Shown here: one piece after another, positions 1 through 7,061 of the stretch
Position numbering within the stretch: the stretch's first letter is position 1
Layout: the number at the start of each line of letters is the position of its first letter
DNA from: Gemmatimonadaceae bacterium
GTDB taxonomy: Bacteria; Gemmatimonadota; Gemmatimonadetes; Gemmatimonadales; Gemmatimonadaceae
NCBI GenBank assembly: GCA_025357975.1
Contig: JANYKY010000048.1
Location: 1-7,384 of the forward strand
DNA: 7,384 nucleotides
Direction of reading: 5' to 3'
Notes under the pieces: generated by a model
What the model was told of the DNA's origin: nothing
The model's input: only the letters and a program-made list of their open reading frames with translations
The model's database searches: none
Program-made: the position numbers and the translations under genes

Positions 1-347
1 CCGACGACGGTTGCACCGGGTAGTCGAAGCACCGGTTCAAGGTCGGTCGAAATGAACTGCATATAGTTGTCGTACATACGCGATTGATCGCCCACGCCTA
101 GCGGAGCGCGCCACCACTTTACATCGTGATTGCCTGGGACGACGATGACCCTGCTGACCTTCTCGGCATCACGGATGAACACCTGGGCCCGCTGGAACTC
201 TCCAGCCCGTGATCGTTGCGAGAGATCTCCTGAAATAGCGACCAAGTCGAATTTATCGGTCTGAATCAGCTCTTCGATGGCTTCGATCTGGGCCGGAACA
301 GCAGGGCGGCCGAAGTGCAGGTCGGAGACGTGAAATATGGTAGTCAC
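1..347 (-). CDS. Calcineurin-like metallophosphoesterase, N-terminal part (runs off left edge)
   Basis: Reading leftward from a GTG at 347, 115 codons stay open to the window edge, so the C-terminal part is missing. The visible protein carries three classic calcineurin-type metallophosphoesterase blocks in the right order: SDLHFG at residues 8-13 (D-x-H metal ligands), SGDLSQ at about 39-44 (GD motif) and PGNHD at about 71-75 (GNHD motif). These residues hold the two-metal centre that hydrolyses phosphomono- or diesters in this superfamily. The actual substrate cannot be told from this part; the arrangement resembles the CpdA/class III phosphodiesterase group. There is no signal peptide, so it is probably cytoplasmic. 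GTG at 347 is chosen because the first metal motif begins eight residues later, as is usual, and no in-frame ATG precedes it nearby. It starts 17 bases after the stop of the upstream lipoprotein gene, which suggests co-transcription. I am confident of the family and not of the substrate. Confidence 0.9.
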   Translation of the reverse strand, partial: MTTIFHVSDLHFGRPAVPAQIEAIEELIQTDKFDLVAISGDLSQRSRAGEFQRAQVFIRDAEKVSRVIVVPGNHDVKWWRAPLGVGDQSRMYDNYMQFISTDLEPVLRLPGATVV

Positions 348-364
348 CGTCTCTCGACTTTCAC

Positions 365-1057
365 CTACTGTGCCACCACCATGTCGGCGAACCTTGTCGC
401 AAGCGCGCGGGCGAGCCGGCGAAAACCGTATCCGCTCAAAAGATCAGCACTCGGAAGATCAGTGAATGGCGGAATCTCCACGTGGTCCACCCAGTTTACG
501 CGTGCCGTGCGCGAATCGACGAGAATAAGGCGAAGAATCCCCGGCGAGTGACCTGCGCGCTGATCGACATCGACCTCGACGGGAATCAGCACATAACGGC
601 CATCCTGGAGCGCGGCAATGTTACGAATCTGAGATCCGAGAGGCTCTGGCAGAGGAGTGTCACCAACTTCTATGCGCCGGAGTGACTCGCTCGCGAGTTC
701 CCTCGGGTCCTGGATCAATCCACCGTTGCGGAGCGCTGCGGTGGTGATCTCTTTCGCGAACGTCCAGGAGCTGCGAACGCCTCGCTTCCTGAATGCATCG
801 GCGAGCTCCTCGTCAACCAGCGGGAGAAGATCACGATTGCCCATCGAGATCTCGTATCGCCCTGCCGGCGAGGCGACGCCGATGTACTGCGTTGGCATGA
901 CGAGGAGAGGCCTGCCAAGCATGCTCGACAAGGCGCTTCGAGGCGTTGGAGAGCCGGCCGCCGGAGTCGATGGGGGCGAAGAGCCGCACCCGGAAATTAT
1001 CGCGATTGCAACTGTCGCCGCGAAAGCGCGGCCCGAATTCGACTTGATGGAAATCAT
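365..1057 (-). CDS. Predicted lipoprotein, function unknown (possible CsgG/TolB-N-like fold)
   Basis: The protein begins with a lipoprotein signal. From the ATG at 1057 it has a short basic stretch (Lys5, Arg10), a hydrophobic run and the lipobox-like IISGC, with the lipidated cysteine at residue 24. A Pro/Ser/Ala/Gly-rich linker of about 20 residues follows. The globular part starts with LLVMPTQY, continues with an alternating helix pattern (a 'VDEELADAFRKRG' helix) and later shows YVLIPVEVDVD and a strand pair around 'LILVDSRTARVNWVDHV'. That order (opening strand, helix that builds a variable 'ability to act' segment, then 'VLIP.EV' and 'LVD..T..V.W') recalls CsgG/TolB-N-type periplasmic lipoproteins. 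This is pattern recognition only, without a search. A GTG at 1096 would add 13 residues (total 243), but it would give an unusually long n-region and leave only 23 bases to the divergent cstA start, so I prefer 1057 (230 residues). Neither start has a good Shine-Dalgarno sequence. It is probably co-transcribed with the phosphoesterase gene downstream. Confidence 0.78.
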   Translation of the reverse strand: MISIKSNSGRAFAATVAIAIISGCGSSPPSTPAAGSPTPRSALSSMLGRPLLVMPTQYIGVASPAGRYEISMGNRDLLPLVDEELADAFRKRGVRSSWTFAKEITTAALRNGGLIQDPRELASESLRRIEVGDTPLPEPLGSQIRNIAALQDGRYVLIPVEVDVDQRAGHSPGILRLILVDSRTARVNWVDHVEIPPFTDLPSADLLSGYGFRRLARALATRFADMVVAQ

Positions 1058-1095
1058 GGTCAGATTGCGGGAAACATAACCGATAAGCAATTTCA

Positions 1096-1115
1096 CCGCC
1101 TATCTAAAACGGCGG
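1096..1115. repeat. Short inverted repeat just before the cstA start codon
   Basis: CCGCC (1096-1100) and GGCGG (1111-1115) are perfect 5-base arms around the AT-rich loop tatctaaaac. The right arm lies 4 bases before the cstA ATG, where the ribosome would bind, and the left arm abuts the alternative GTG start of the divergent lipoprotein. It could act as an operator or as a hairpin hiding the ribosome site, but arms this short in GC-rich DNA also arise by chance. I found no convincing -35/-10 pair on either strand between the two divergent genes, although promoters for both directions must lie here or inside the 5' part of the lipoprotein gene. Confidence 0.25.
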
Positions 1116-1119
1116 CCGA

Positions 1120-3216
1120 ATGCGACGAATAATCCAGCCTGTTGTACTGATTCTTCTCGCGCTGCTCGGCGCGGCAAGTTTCGCACGGCTGGCTCTATCG
1201 CGAGGCGAGCCCGTGAACGCCGCGTGGATGTTGACCGCGGCCATATGCACGTACGTCATCGCGTACCGGCTCTACAGCAAAATTATCGCAACGCGGATTT
1301 TCGAGCTCGATGATGTGCGTCCGACGCCCGCTGTACGGCTCAATGACGGACGCGATTACACTCCCACCAACAAGTGGATCGTATTCGGACACCACTTCGC
1401 GGCAATAGCCGGCCCTGGTCCGCTCGTGGGGCCGACACTGGCTGCGCAATTCGGTTTTCTGCCGGGAGCGCTATGGATTATCGTCGGCGTCGCGGTGGGA
1501 GGAGCTGTTCAGGATTTCGTAATCCTCTGCTCTTCGCTTCGGCGCGACGGAAAGACGCTGGGACAGATGGCGAAAGACGAGATCGGGGCAGTCGCTGGAT
1601 ACACAGCCCTCGTTGCCGTGCTCGGAATCATGATCGTACTGATTGCCGTGCTCGCGCTGGTAATTGTGAACGCGCTCAAGTCCAGCCCATGGGGCATCGT
1701 CACGATCGGCCTGACTATACCAATCGCGTTGTTCATGGGCGGCTACATGAGATGGATACGCCCGCACAGAGTTCTCGAGGTCAGTGCGATCGGAATCCTG
1801 CTGCTTGTCGGCGCGCTCTACGCTGGACGATGGGTGGCCGAGAATCCGGCAATCGCGCCGATGTTTGCGTTAAGTGGAAGGTCAATCGCGATCCTTATTA
1901 TGGTATACGGGTTCTTCGCATCCGTGCTCCCGGTGTGGCTGCTTCTCGCGCCGCGCGACTATCTCTCGGCGTTCGTGAAGATCGGTGTGGTCATCGCGCT
2001 CGCGCTCGGCATTCTGATCGTACTACCGCCGCTTCAAATGCCGGCGCTCACGCAATTCACGGATGGAACGGGGCCAGTCTTCGCCGGGAAGGTATTTCCA
2101 TTCGTGTTCATCACTATCGCGTGCGGATCGATCTCGGGCTTTCATGCGCTGGTCGCATCTGGCACGACCCCCAAGCTTCTTTCGCGCGAGACCGATGCGC
2201 GAATGATTGGCTACGGTGCAATGCTGATCGAGTCACTTGTAGCGGTGATGGCGCTCATTGCGGCCTGCGTGTTGACGCCGGGCATCTACTTCGCGATCAA
2301 CGCGCCAGTTGGCGCACTCGGCACAACTGTTCAAACGGCGGCCGAAGCGATTCGGGGATGGGGATTCACCGTGAGTCCGGCCGAGCTCCAGCTGCTGGCG
2401 CATCAGGTGGGTGAATCGAGTCTCCTTTCGAGGACGGGCGGTGCGCCCAGCCTCGCGGTCGGCATGGCGCATCTCTTTTCCGGAGTCCTCGGCGGGAGCA
2501 CAGCCATGGCACTGTGGTATCACTTCGCAATCATGTTCGAGGCGCTGTTCATACTGACGACGCTGGACGCAGGGACGAGAGTCGGACGTTTCATGCTGCA
2601 GGATCTATTGAGCCACGTGTGGGCGCCGATCGGGCGGGTGTCGTGGTATCCGGCCGTCGTGATGTCGAGCGGGATATTCGTCGCGATGTGGGGCTGGTTC
2701 CTGTACCAGGGCGTGTTGGATCCGCTGGGTGGAATCAACTCGCTCTGGCCGTTGTTCGGAATTTCCAATCAGCTCCTCGCTGCGGTGGCTCTCTGTGTCG
2801 GAACCACTGTCATCATGCGGATGGGAAAAGCAAGATATGCGTGGATGACGCTGCTTCCGCTAGCCTGGCTGTCGATCGTGACGCTGACGGCGGGATGGCT
2901 GAAGATTTTTTCGGACAGCCCAAAACTCGGTTTCCTTTCGCACGCTCGAATGCTCGGCGATTTTGTCGCGAAGGGCGCGTTGCCACCCGGAGTAGCCTCC
3001 GTGGAGGCGGCCCGCAGGATGATGTTCAACGATCGTGTCGATGCCGCAGTCGCTGCTTTCTTTCTGGTTTCGGTGATTGTTATTCTGGTTGATTCAATAC
3101 GTGTGTGGATGGGTATCATCAGTGGGCGCGTGAGCCCAGGCTCGACCGAGGTTCCATACATTCCGACTGCAGCCTATCAAGTAGAGACGCTCGTCACTCA
3201 TTCGGCTACCACTTAA
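1120..3216 (+). CDS. cstA: Carbon starvation protein A (CstA-family peptide/pyruvate transporter)
   Basis: A 698-residue polytopic inner-membrane protein, essentially the length of E. coli CstA (701) and recognisable along its whole length. Family blocks include TPAVRLNDG near residue 70, FGHHFAAIAGPGPLVGP at 89-105, the RRDGK segment near 143, LPVWLLLAPRDYLSAFVKIG near 275, the SGTTPKLLS block around 348, HFAIMFEALFILTTLDAGTR at 468-487 and DPLGGINSLWPLFGISNQ at 534-551. CstA and its paralogue BtsT in E. coli take up pyruvate, and CstA was first linked to peptide use under carbon starvation. Energy comes from an ion gradient in this superfamily. The ATG at 1120 matches the usual N-terminus, where the first membrane helix follows a short basic start; no good Shine-Dalgarno is visible, only GGCGG 4 bases upstream. 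It is the first gene of a tight operon: the peptidase starts 3 bases after its stop, and the YbdD-like partner comes third rather than second. The substrate here is inferred, not shown. Confidence 0.97.
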   Translation: MRRIIQPVVLILLALLGAASFARLALSRGEPVNAAWMLTAAICTYVIAYRLYSKIIATRIFELDDVRPTPAVRLNDGRDYTPTNKWIVFGHHFAAIAGPGPLVGPTLAAQFGFLPGALWIIVGVAVGGAVQDFVILCSSLRRDGKTLGQMAKDEIGAVAGYTALVAVLGIMIVLIAVLALVIVNALKSSPWGIVTIGLTIPIALFMGGYMRWIRPHRVLEVSAIGILLLVGALYAGRWVAENPAIAPMFALSGRSIAILIMVYGFFASVLPVWLLLAPRDYLSAFVKIGVVIALALGILIVLPPLQMPALTQFTDGTGPVFAGKVFPFVFITIACGSISGFHALVASGTTPKLLSRETDARMIGYGAMLIESLVAVMALIAACVLTPGIYFAINAPVGALGTTVQTAAEAIRGWGFTVSPAELQLLAHQVGESSLLSRTGGAPSLAVGMAHLFSGVLGGSTAMALWYHFAIMFEALFILTTLDAGTRVGRFMLQDLLSHVWAPIGRVSWYPAVVMSSGIFVAMWGWFLYQGVLDPLGGINSLWPLFGISNQLLAAVALCVGTTVIMRMGKARYAWMTLLPLAWLSIVTLTAGWLKIFSDSPKLGFLSHARMLGDFVAKGALPPGVASVEAARRMMFNDRVDAAVAAFFLVSVIVILVDSIRVWMGIISGRVSPGSTEVPYIPTAAYQVETLVTHSATT

Positions 3217-3219
3217 TCG

Positions 3220-5556
3220 ATGCGCAAAGCATTTCTTGCATTTATCATTGCCGCAGCTCCCCTTGGCGCGCAGCAGCCTTCAGCTTTCGACTTCTCGATC
3301 AAGAACATCATGCGCGGGCCGGAGCTTTACGGCCGCCAGCCGCAGGATGTCAGGTGGAGCGCGGATAACAAATGGATCTACTTCAACTGGCTCGAGCCCG
3401 GCAGCCCGTGGCAGGAAACGGCGAAGCGATTTCGCGTGCGCGCTGTTAAGGGTTCCAGACCGGAGCGTGTAAGTCCCGCGTCATTCGATTCCGTTGGTGC
3501 TCTCGTTACGGTTGGCTCTCCGTCGGCGAACGGGAGATATCAGGCCGTCGAATACAACGGCGATATCTATATCACGGACATGCAGAACGGCACGACGCGC
3601 CGGCTAACGCAGACGAACGCGCGCGAGCACGACCCTGAATTTTCGAGAGACGGGTCGACAGTGTTCTACATCAGCAACAACAACGCGTTTTCAATTGAGC
3701 TGAACGGCGGGCTGATTAAACAGCTCACCGATCTGCACGCGGGGCCCGAGCCAGCGGATTCCGCTAAAGCAACTGGGCAACGTGGACGGCTGGAACAACA
3801 ACAGCGCGATCTGTTCGAGGCGATTCGTGATCGTGTGCGCGCGGACAGCCTTGCACGGGCCGATCGAAAAGAGCGGGAATCACGTGCACTCAAGCCATAC
3901 TATACCCAGCGCGGAGAAGAGCTTGCCACGGTGACTCCTTCGCCCGATGCGAATGCGCTGCTCATCACCACTCGCATTTCGGCTCAAGCTCGCGGCAACG
4001 ACATCCCGCGTTTTGTGACCGAGAGTGGATACACCGAGCAGATCCATGGCCGCGACAATGTTGGCGATGTACAGGACAAGGGCCGGATTGGATTTCTCAA
4101 TCTCACGAGTGGAACGCTCACGTGGCTCAAGCCGTACCCGACAGACACAGCCGACGGTTTCGCACTTCCCCTCGGCTGGAGCCAGGATGGAAGGCACGGC
4201 GCATTCTACGGATACACTGCGGACAACAAGGTTCGTGTTCTGCAGACAGTTGACGCGAGCACAGGAAAACTCACGACGCTGGAGACGCTGCGTGACACAG
4301 CCTGGGTCGATGGTCCATGCGCATTCAATTGTGCCGGGTGGTACGACGGCGGCCGTCGCTTCTATTATGTGTCCGAAGCCAGCGGCTATGCCCATCTCTA
4401 CACCGTGGCGGCCGATGGCACTGACCGCCAGCAGCTCACGAGTGGCAAATGGGAGGTCCTCGACGTAGCGCTGGCGCCCGGCGAGAAGACTTTCTACATC
4501 CACACAAACGAGCCATCTCCGGCCGAGGAACAGTTCTATCGCGTGTCGGTGAATGGCGGGCCCCGAGAGAAGATCACCTCAAAATCCGGCCGTCATCGCG
4601 TCGTGGTGTCACCGAACGGGCTGTTGCTCGCCGACGTGTATTCGTACGTCAATCGTCCGCCCGATCTTTTTCTCATGGCGAACAAGCCAGGTGCGGAAGA
4701 GTCGCGGCTCACAGTCAGTCCGAGCAAGGAGTGGCTGTCATTCAACTGGATTACACCAGAGCTCGTGATGGTTCCGGCTTCGGACGGAGTGATGGTGCCG
4801 GGACACATCTATCGGCCAAAGGACATGAACGCGCAGCCCAATGGAGCCGCCGTAATATTCGTTCACGGTGCCGGGTATCTCCACAACGTCGGCAATTTCT
4901 GGTCAGAATATCCGCGCGAATACATGTTCAACCAATATCTCGCATCGAAAGGATATGTCGTTCTCGATATCGATTATCGCGGATCCGCGGGATACGGCCG
5001 CGACTGGCGGACTGCGATCTACAGGTACATGGGAGGCCGGGATCTTGGAGATGAGGTCGACGCGTCGAAGTATCTGACGAAGAATTACAGTATCAATCCT
5101 GAGCGTATCGGCATCTACGGCGGGAGTTACGGCGGATTCATGACAGAGATGGCGTTGTTTACACAGTCGCAATATTTCGGCGCTGGCGCCGCGATTCGCA
5201 GTGTCACGGACTGGGCGCATTACAATCACGGTTACACGTCGAACATCCTGAATTCACCCGTAACGGACACCACCGCCTATCGGCGCTCGTCGCCAATCTA
5301 TTTTGCCGACGGACTCAAGGATCCGCTTCTCATTCTGCACGGTATGGTCGACACCAATGTTCTTTTCGCCGACGACGTTCGCCTTGTGCAGCGGCTCATC
5401 GAGCTCGGCAAGGAGAACTGGGAGCTCGCCGTGTATCCGGTGGAAGATCACGCGTTCGTGCGCCCATCGTCGTGGACCGACGAGTACAAGCGAATCTTCA
5501 AGATTTTCGAGGAGAACCTTCCGTCGCGCGTCCCGATCAAGGCCGACACGCCGTGA
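3220..5556 (+). CDS. Exported S9-family (prolyl oligopeptidase / DPP IV-like) serine peptidase
   Basis: The 778-residue protein starts with a signal peptide (MRKAFLAFIIAAAPLGA, cleavage likely before QQP), so it acts in the periplasm or outside. Residues about 35-510 form a beta-propeller with repeated strands such as DVRWSADNKWIYF, DPEFSRDGSTVFY and the SEASGYAHLY block typical of DPP IV-type propellers. Residues about 520-770 are an alpha/beta hydrolase with HGAGY at 549-553, DYRGSAGYG near 590, the nucleophile Ser636 in GGSYGG, Asp711 in HGMVDTN and His744 in EDHAF: an intact catalytic triad. Such enzymes remove dipeptides or other short units from peptide N-termini. I cannot place the double-Glu motif of true dipeptidyl peptidase IV, so exact specificity is open. 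Residues about 177-225 are a charged helical insert within the propeller. The only two cysteines (367 and 371) are four apart and could form a disulfide. The start lies 3 bases after the cstA stop with no Shine-Dalgarno, and the stop overlaps the next start, so the gene looks translated as part of the cstA operon. Confidence 0.95.
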   Translation: MRKAFLAFIIAAAPLGAQQPSAFDFSIKNIMRGPELYGRQPQDVRWSADNKWIYFNWLEPGSPWQETAKRFRVRAVKGSRPERVSPASFDSVGALVTVGSPSANGRYQAVEYNGDIYITDMQNGTTRRLTQTNAREHDPEFSRDGSTVFYISNNNAFSIELNGGLIKQLTDLHAGPEPADSAKATGQRGRLEQQQRDLFEAIRDRVRADSLARADRKERESRALKPYYTQRGEELATVTPSPDANALLITTRISAQARGNDIPRFVTESGYTEQIHGRDNVGDVQDKGRIGFLNLTSGTLTWLKPYPTDTADGFALPLGWSQDGRHGAFYGYTADNKVRVLQTVDASTGKLTTLETLRDTAWVDGPCAFNCAGWYDGGRRFYYVSEASGYAHLYTVAADGTDRQQLTSGKWEVLDVALAPGEKTFYIHTNEPSPAEEQFYRVSVNGGPREKITSKSGRHRVVVSPNGLLLADVYSYVNRPPDLFLMANKPGAEESRLTVSPSKEWLSFNWITPELVMVPASDGVMVPGHIYRPKDMNAQPNGAAVIFVHGAGYLHNVGNFWSEYPREYMFNQYLASKGYVVLDIDYRGSAGYGRDWRTAIYRYMGGRDLGDEVDASKYLTKNYSINPERIGIYGGSYGGFMTEMALFTQSQYFGAGAAIRSVTDWAHYNHGYTSNILNSPVTDTTAYRRSSPIYFADGLKDPLLILHGMVDTNVLFADDVRLVQRLIELGKENWELAVYPVEDHAFVRPSSWTDEYKRIFKIFEENLPSRVPIKADTP

Positions 5557-5747
5557 TAAAACAGCTCGTCGCGGGATTAACTGGCGTTGCGCGTGCGATA
5601 CGCGTGATGCTCGGTGCGCCCGACTACGAGCGTTATCTCGCACATGTGACGTCGGCGCATGGTGGATGCGTTGCGATGTCGCGAGACGAGTTCGTGAAAG
5701 AGCGACTCGAGAGCAGATACTCGAAGCCGGGAACGCGCTGCTGTTGA
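5553..5747 (+). CDS. ybdD: YbdD/YjiX-family small protein, CstA-transporter associated
   Basis: A 64-residue protein read from GTG at 5553, whose start overlaps the peptidase stop as GTGA (5553-5556). It matches E. coli YbdD (65 residues) along its length: an amphipathic N-terminus, 'MLGAPDYERYLAH' at 19-31 (compare the IGMPDY-Y-H pattern in YbdD), 'MSRDEFVKERLESRY' at 42-56 and the hallmark C-terminal end RCC at 62-64. The family is known as a CstA-like transporter-associated (seleno)protein; this copy has cysteine codons TGC TGT followed by a TGA stop. Its biochemical role is not settled; genome context in many bacteria links it to CstA/BtsT transporters. Here it is the third gene, separated from cstA by the peptidase. 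An ATG farther upstream in the same frame lies inside the peptidase gene and would add residues not found in the family, so the GTG is preferred. The four-base overlap points to translational coupling with the peptidase. Confidence 0.93.
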   Translation: MIKQLVAGLTGVARAIRVMLGAPDYERYLAHVTSAHGGCVAMSRDEFVKERLESRYSKPGTRCC

Positions 5748-5788
5748 CGACGAGGTGAAAACGGCGACCCTAGTGATCGAGCCGAGAG
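5748..5788. other. Short gap between convergent genes, no recognisable terminator
   Basis: This 41-base space separates the stop of the YbdD-like gene from the stop of the small membrane protein. A terminator serving one or both directions would be expected, but I find no GC-rich hairpin followed by a T-run on either strand. Termination here may be Rho-dependent or lie inside the facing gene. Confidence 0.4.
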
Positions 5789-6100
5789 TTATCCGTGAAC
5801 TGAAAATCGCGCGAGGTAGACCATCACGCCGATGACAGCCTGGACGACACCGAGAATCAGGATTGAAATGTCAGTGCGCCCTTTCCAGAATCTCCAGCCA
5901 AGCGCTGCAATGAGCGCGCCGGATAACAGTGTCAAGCCAAAGAAGCCGGCGAGGTGGTCCCTATAGGCCAGGTGTGTTCCACCGATCGCTTGGGCGGCGA
6001 GAACGTGACAAAGCAAGCCCGAGGCGAGGAGTGCGAGACCGAGCATGGTACAGATGCGGATACCAACACCGTTGTTGTTGACTGCATTTGCACTCTCCAT
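5789..6100 (-). CDS. Small three-helix membrane protein, function unknown
   Basis: From ATG at 6100 the product is 103 residues with three likely membrane helices at about 14-36, 48-69 and 77-97, joined by short loops (AAQAIGGTHLAYRDH and FWKGRTD). Positive residues cluster after helix 2 (Arg70, Lys73, Arg75), which would place that loop in the cytoplasm. A GTG at 6124 would add eight residues, but the ATG has a purine-rich GGGGG five bases upstream and is the better start. I do not recognise the family. The gene is convergent with the cstA operon, ending 41 bases from the YbdD-like stop, and it follows the Ig-like lipoprotein gene on the same strand after a 70-base gap, so it may belong to that transcription unit or have its own promoter. 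I see no strong promoter or terminator in that gap. It could be a real but narrowly distributed protein. Confidence 0.72.
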   Translation of the reverse strand: MESANAVNNNGVGIRICTMLGLALLASGLLCHVLAAQAIGGTHLAYRDHLAGFFGLTLLSGALIAALGWRFWKGRTDISILILGVVQAVIGVMVYLARFSVHG

Positions 6101-6170
6101 TGTGCCCCCGAAGGTTGAGATCACGAGTTCATTACGTGTCTTGCAAGCGAGCAGTTTCGTCGGAGCTTAG

Positions 6171-7061
6171 TCACTCCCTCCAGCTTTGACGCCAGACTGC
6201 AAGCGCGCCACTGAGTCTTCGCTCTGGATCGACATCCCGAGGGTGATAGACGATCACTTTCGCATCGGTACGAGCGAGGCAGAAAAAAGTATAAGGCCCG
6301 AGGCCGGGACTGCAGGCAGCGCCGAGAATGGTGAGTCGCGGCATCGACTGCTCGTCTCCGTCGGGCAGCATCGCGATAAAGTAGTTCTCTCGCGAGGCCG
6401 CCAGATGCCAGCTGCGCATTTCGCCACCGAGCAGATGCACGTTGACGGCAACGTGCTCGCCAGGCCGAATGCCTTCTGGCGTGCTAGCGAGTTTATATGC
6501 CAGCACCTGCGTGAACGCCTTACGGTTTCCGACTCGCATTTCAATCCCCGTCTGGCCAGTCGAGACCGCTCGCACGCGAGTTCCCTGAACGGATGCGATC
6601 GTGGAGTCACCGATAGTGACTTGTCCGGTGAGCAGCGTCACGCTTTTCCCGTCAACGTCGAGCGCCTCGAATGGCAGATCCTGCGACGGGCCACCGACAA
6701 CGAGATTCATCATCCGCGTCGCGAGCACTTTCGTTACAGGGCGGCATCGAAGCAGAAGATTTGTCGAGAGGGAGCCGAGCGAGGCGTGGACCGTAGCGTC
6801 GCCCGCTCCGGTGCATGTTACGACCCCTGTGGGGGAGACCGAGACTGGCATGCCGGCATTCCAGCGAAACCGTACGGCGGAGTCGGGCAGTACGCTTCCG
6901 TGTGAGTCGAGCACTTGAACCGGCAGCTTCACCGGTCGCTCGTTGTTGACGATGACAGTGTCGGCGATGCCTGCCACAAGGCGCGCTGGCGGCCCGTCAC
7001 ACGCTGTTCCTGCAACGAGCAGAAATGGAAACAGCGCGAGTCGAGACGTGAAATACTTCAC
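6171..7061 (-). CDS. Lipoprotein with two bacterial Ig-like (Big2-type) repeats, function unknown
   Basis: From GTG at 7061 the product is 296 residues. It opens with a basic start (Lys2, Arg7), a hydrophobic run and the lipobox-like AGTAC with Cys21, so it is probably anchored to a membrane facing the periplasm or the outside. Residues about 28-108 and 110-190 look like two Ig-like repeats of the Big2 kind: 'LPVQVLDSHGSVLPDSAVRFRW', then 'VSVSPTGVVTCTGAGDATVHA', and in the second 'LPFEALDVDGKSV', then 'DSTIASVQGTRVRAVSTGQTGI'. Cys83 and Cys106 could form a disulfide in repeat 1, and Cys250 and Cys261 another in the C-terminal part, which I do not recognise. Longer reading from further upstream is possible, but it would run through 90 residues of low-complexity arginine-rich sequence overlapping the upstream membrane gene, so it is rejected. 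The start overlaps the upstream stop as GTGA and is buried in an inverted repeat. Ig-like repeats usually serve as spacers or for adhesion; the ligand is unknown. Confidence 0.85.
   Translation of the reverse strand: MKYFTSRLALFPFLLVAGTACDGPPARLVAGIADTVIVNNERPVKLPVQVLDSHGSVLPDSAVRFRWNAGMPVSVSPTGVVTCTGAGDATVHASLGSLSTNLLLRCRPVTKVLATRMMNLVVGGPSQDLPFEALDVDGKSVTLLTGQVTIGDSTIASVQGTRVRAVSTGQTGIEMRVGNRKAFTQVLAYKLASTPEGIRPGEHVAVNVHLLGGEMRSWHLAASRENYFIAMLPDGDEQSMPRLTILGAACSPGLGPYTFFCLARTDAKVIVYHPRDVDPERRLSGALAVWRQSWRE

Noticed and set aside
1058..1119. CsrA-type control of cstA, as known in E. coli
   Set aside because: Only one GGA-like site is visible and it is not in a hairpin loop near the start codon; no support.
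1374..2414. Long open frame overlapping cstA on the same strand
   Set aside because: It is rich in Arg, His and Ser with no domain pattern, as expected from a shifted reading of a GC-rich gene. The cstA frame is unmistakable.
3880..4503. Open frame of about 207 codons on the minus strand inside the peptidase gene
   Set aside because: No recognisable motif and fully antisense to a well-supported peptidase; a codon-bias shadow.
5739..5798. Possible selenocysteine at the TGA ending the YbdD-like gene, since some family members are selenoproteins
   Set aside because: The two preceding codons already give the family's normal Cys-Cys end, matching E. coli YbdD. Reading through would add about 17 residues of unrelated sequence, and I see no selenocysteine-insertion hairpin.
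6154..6180. GGAG...CTCC element after the Ig-like lipoprotein stop as a terminator
   Set aside because: The stem is only about four base pairs and no T-run follows, so it does not qualify as an intrinsic terminator.
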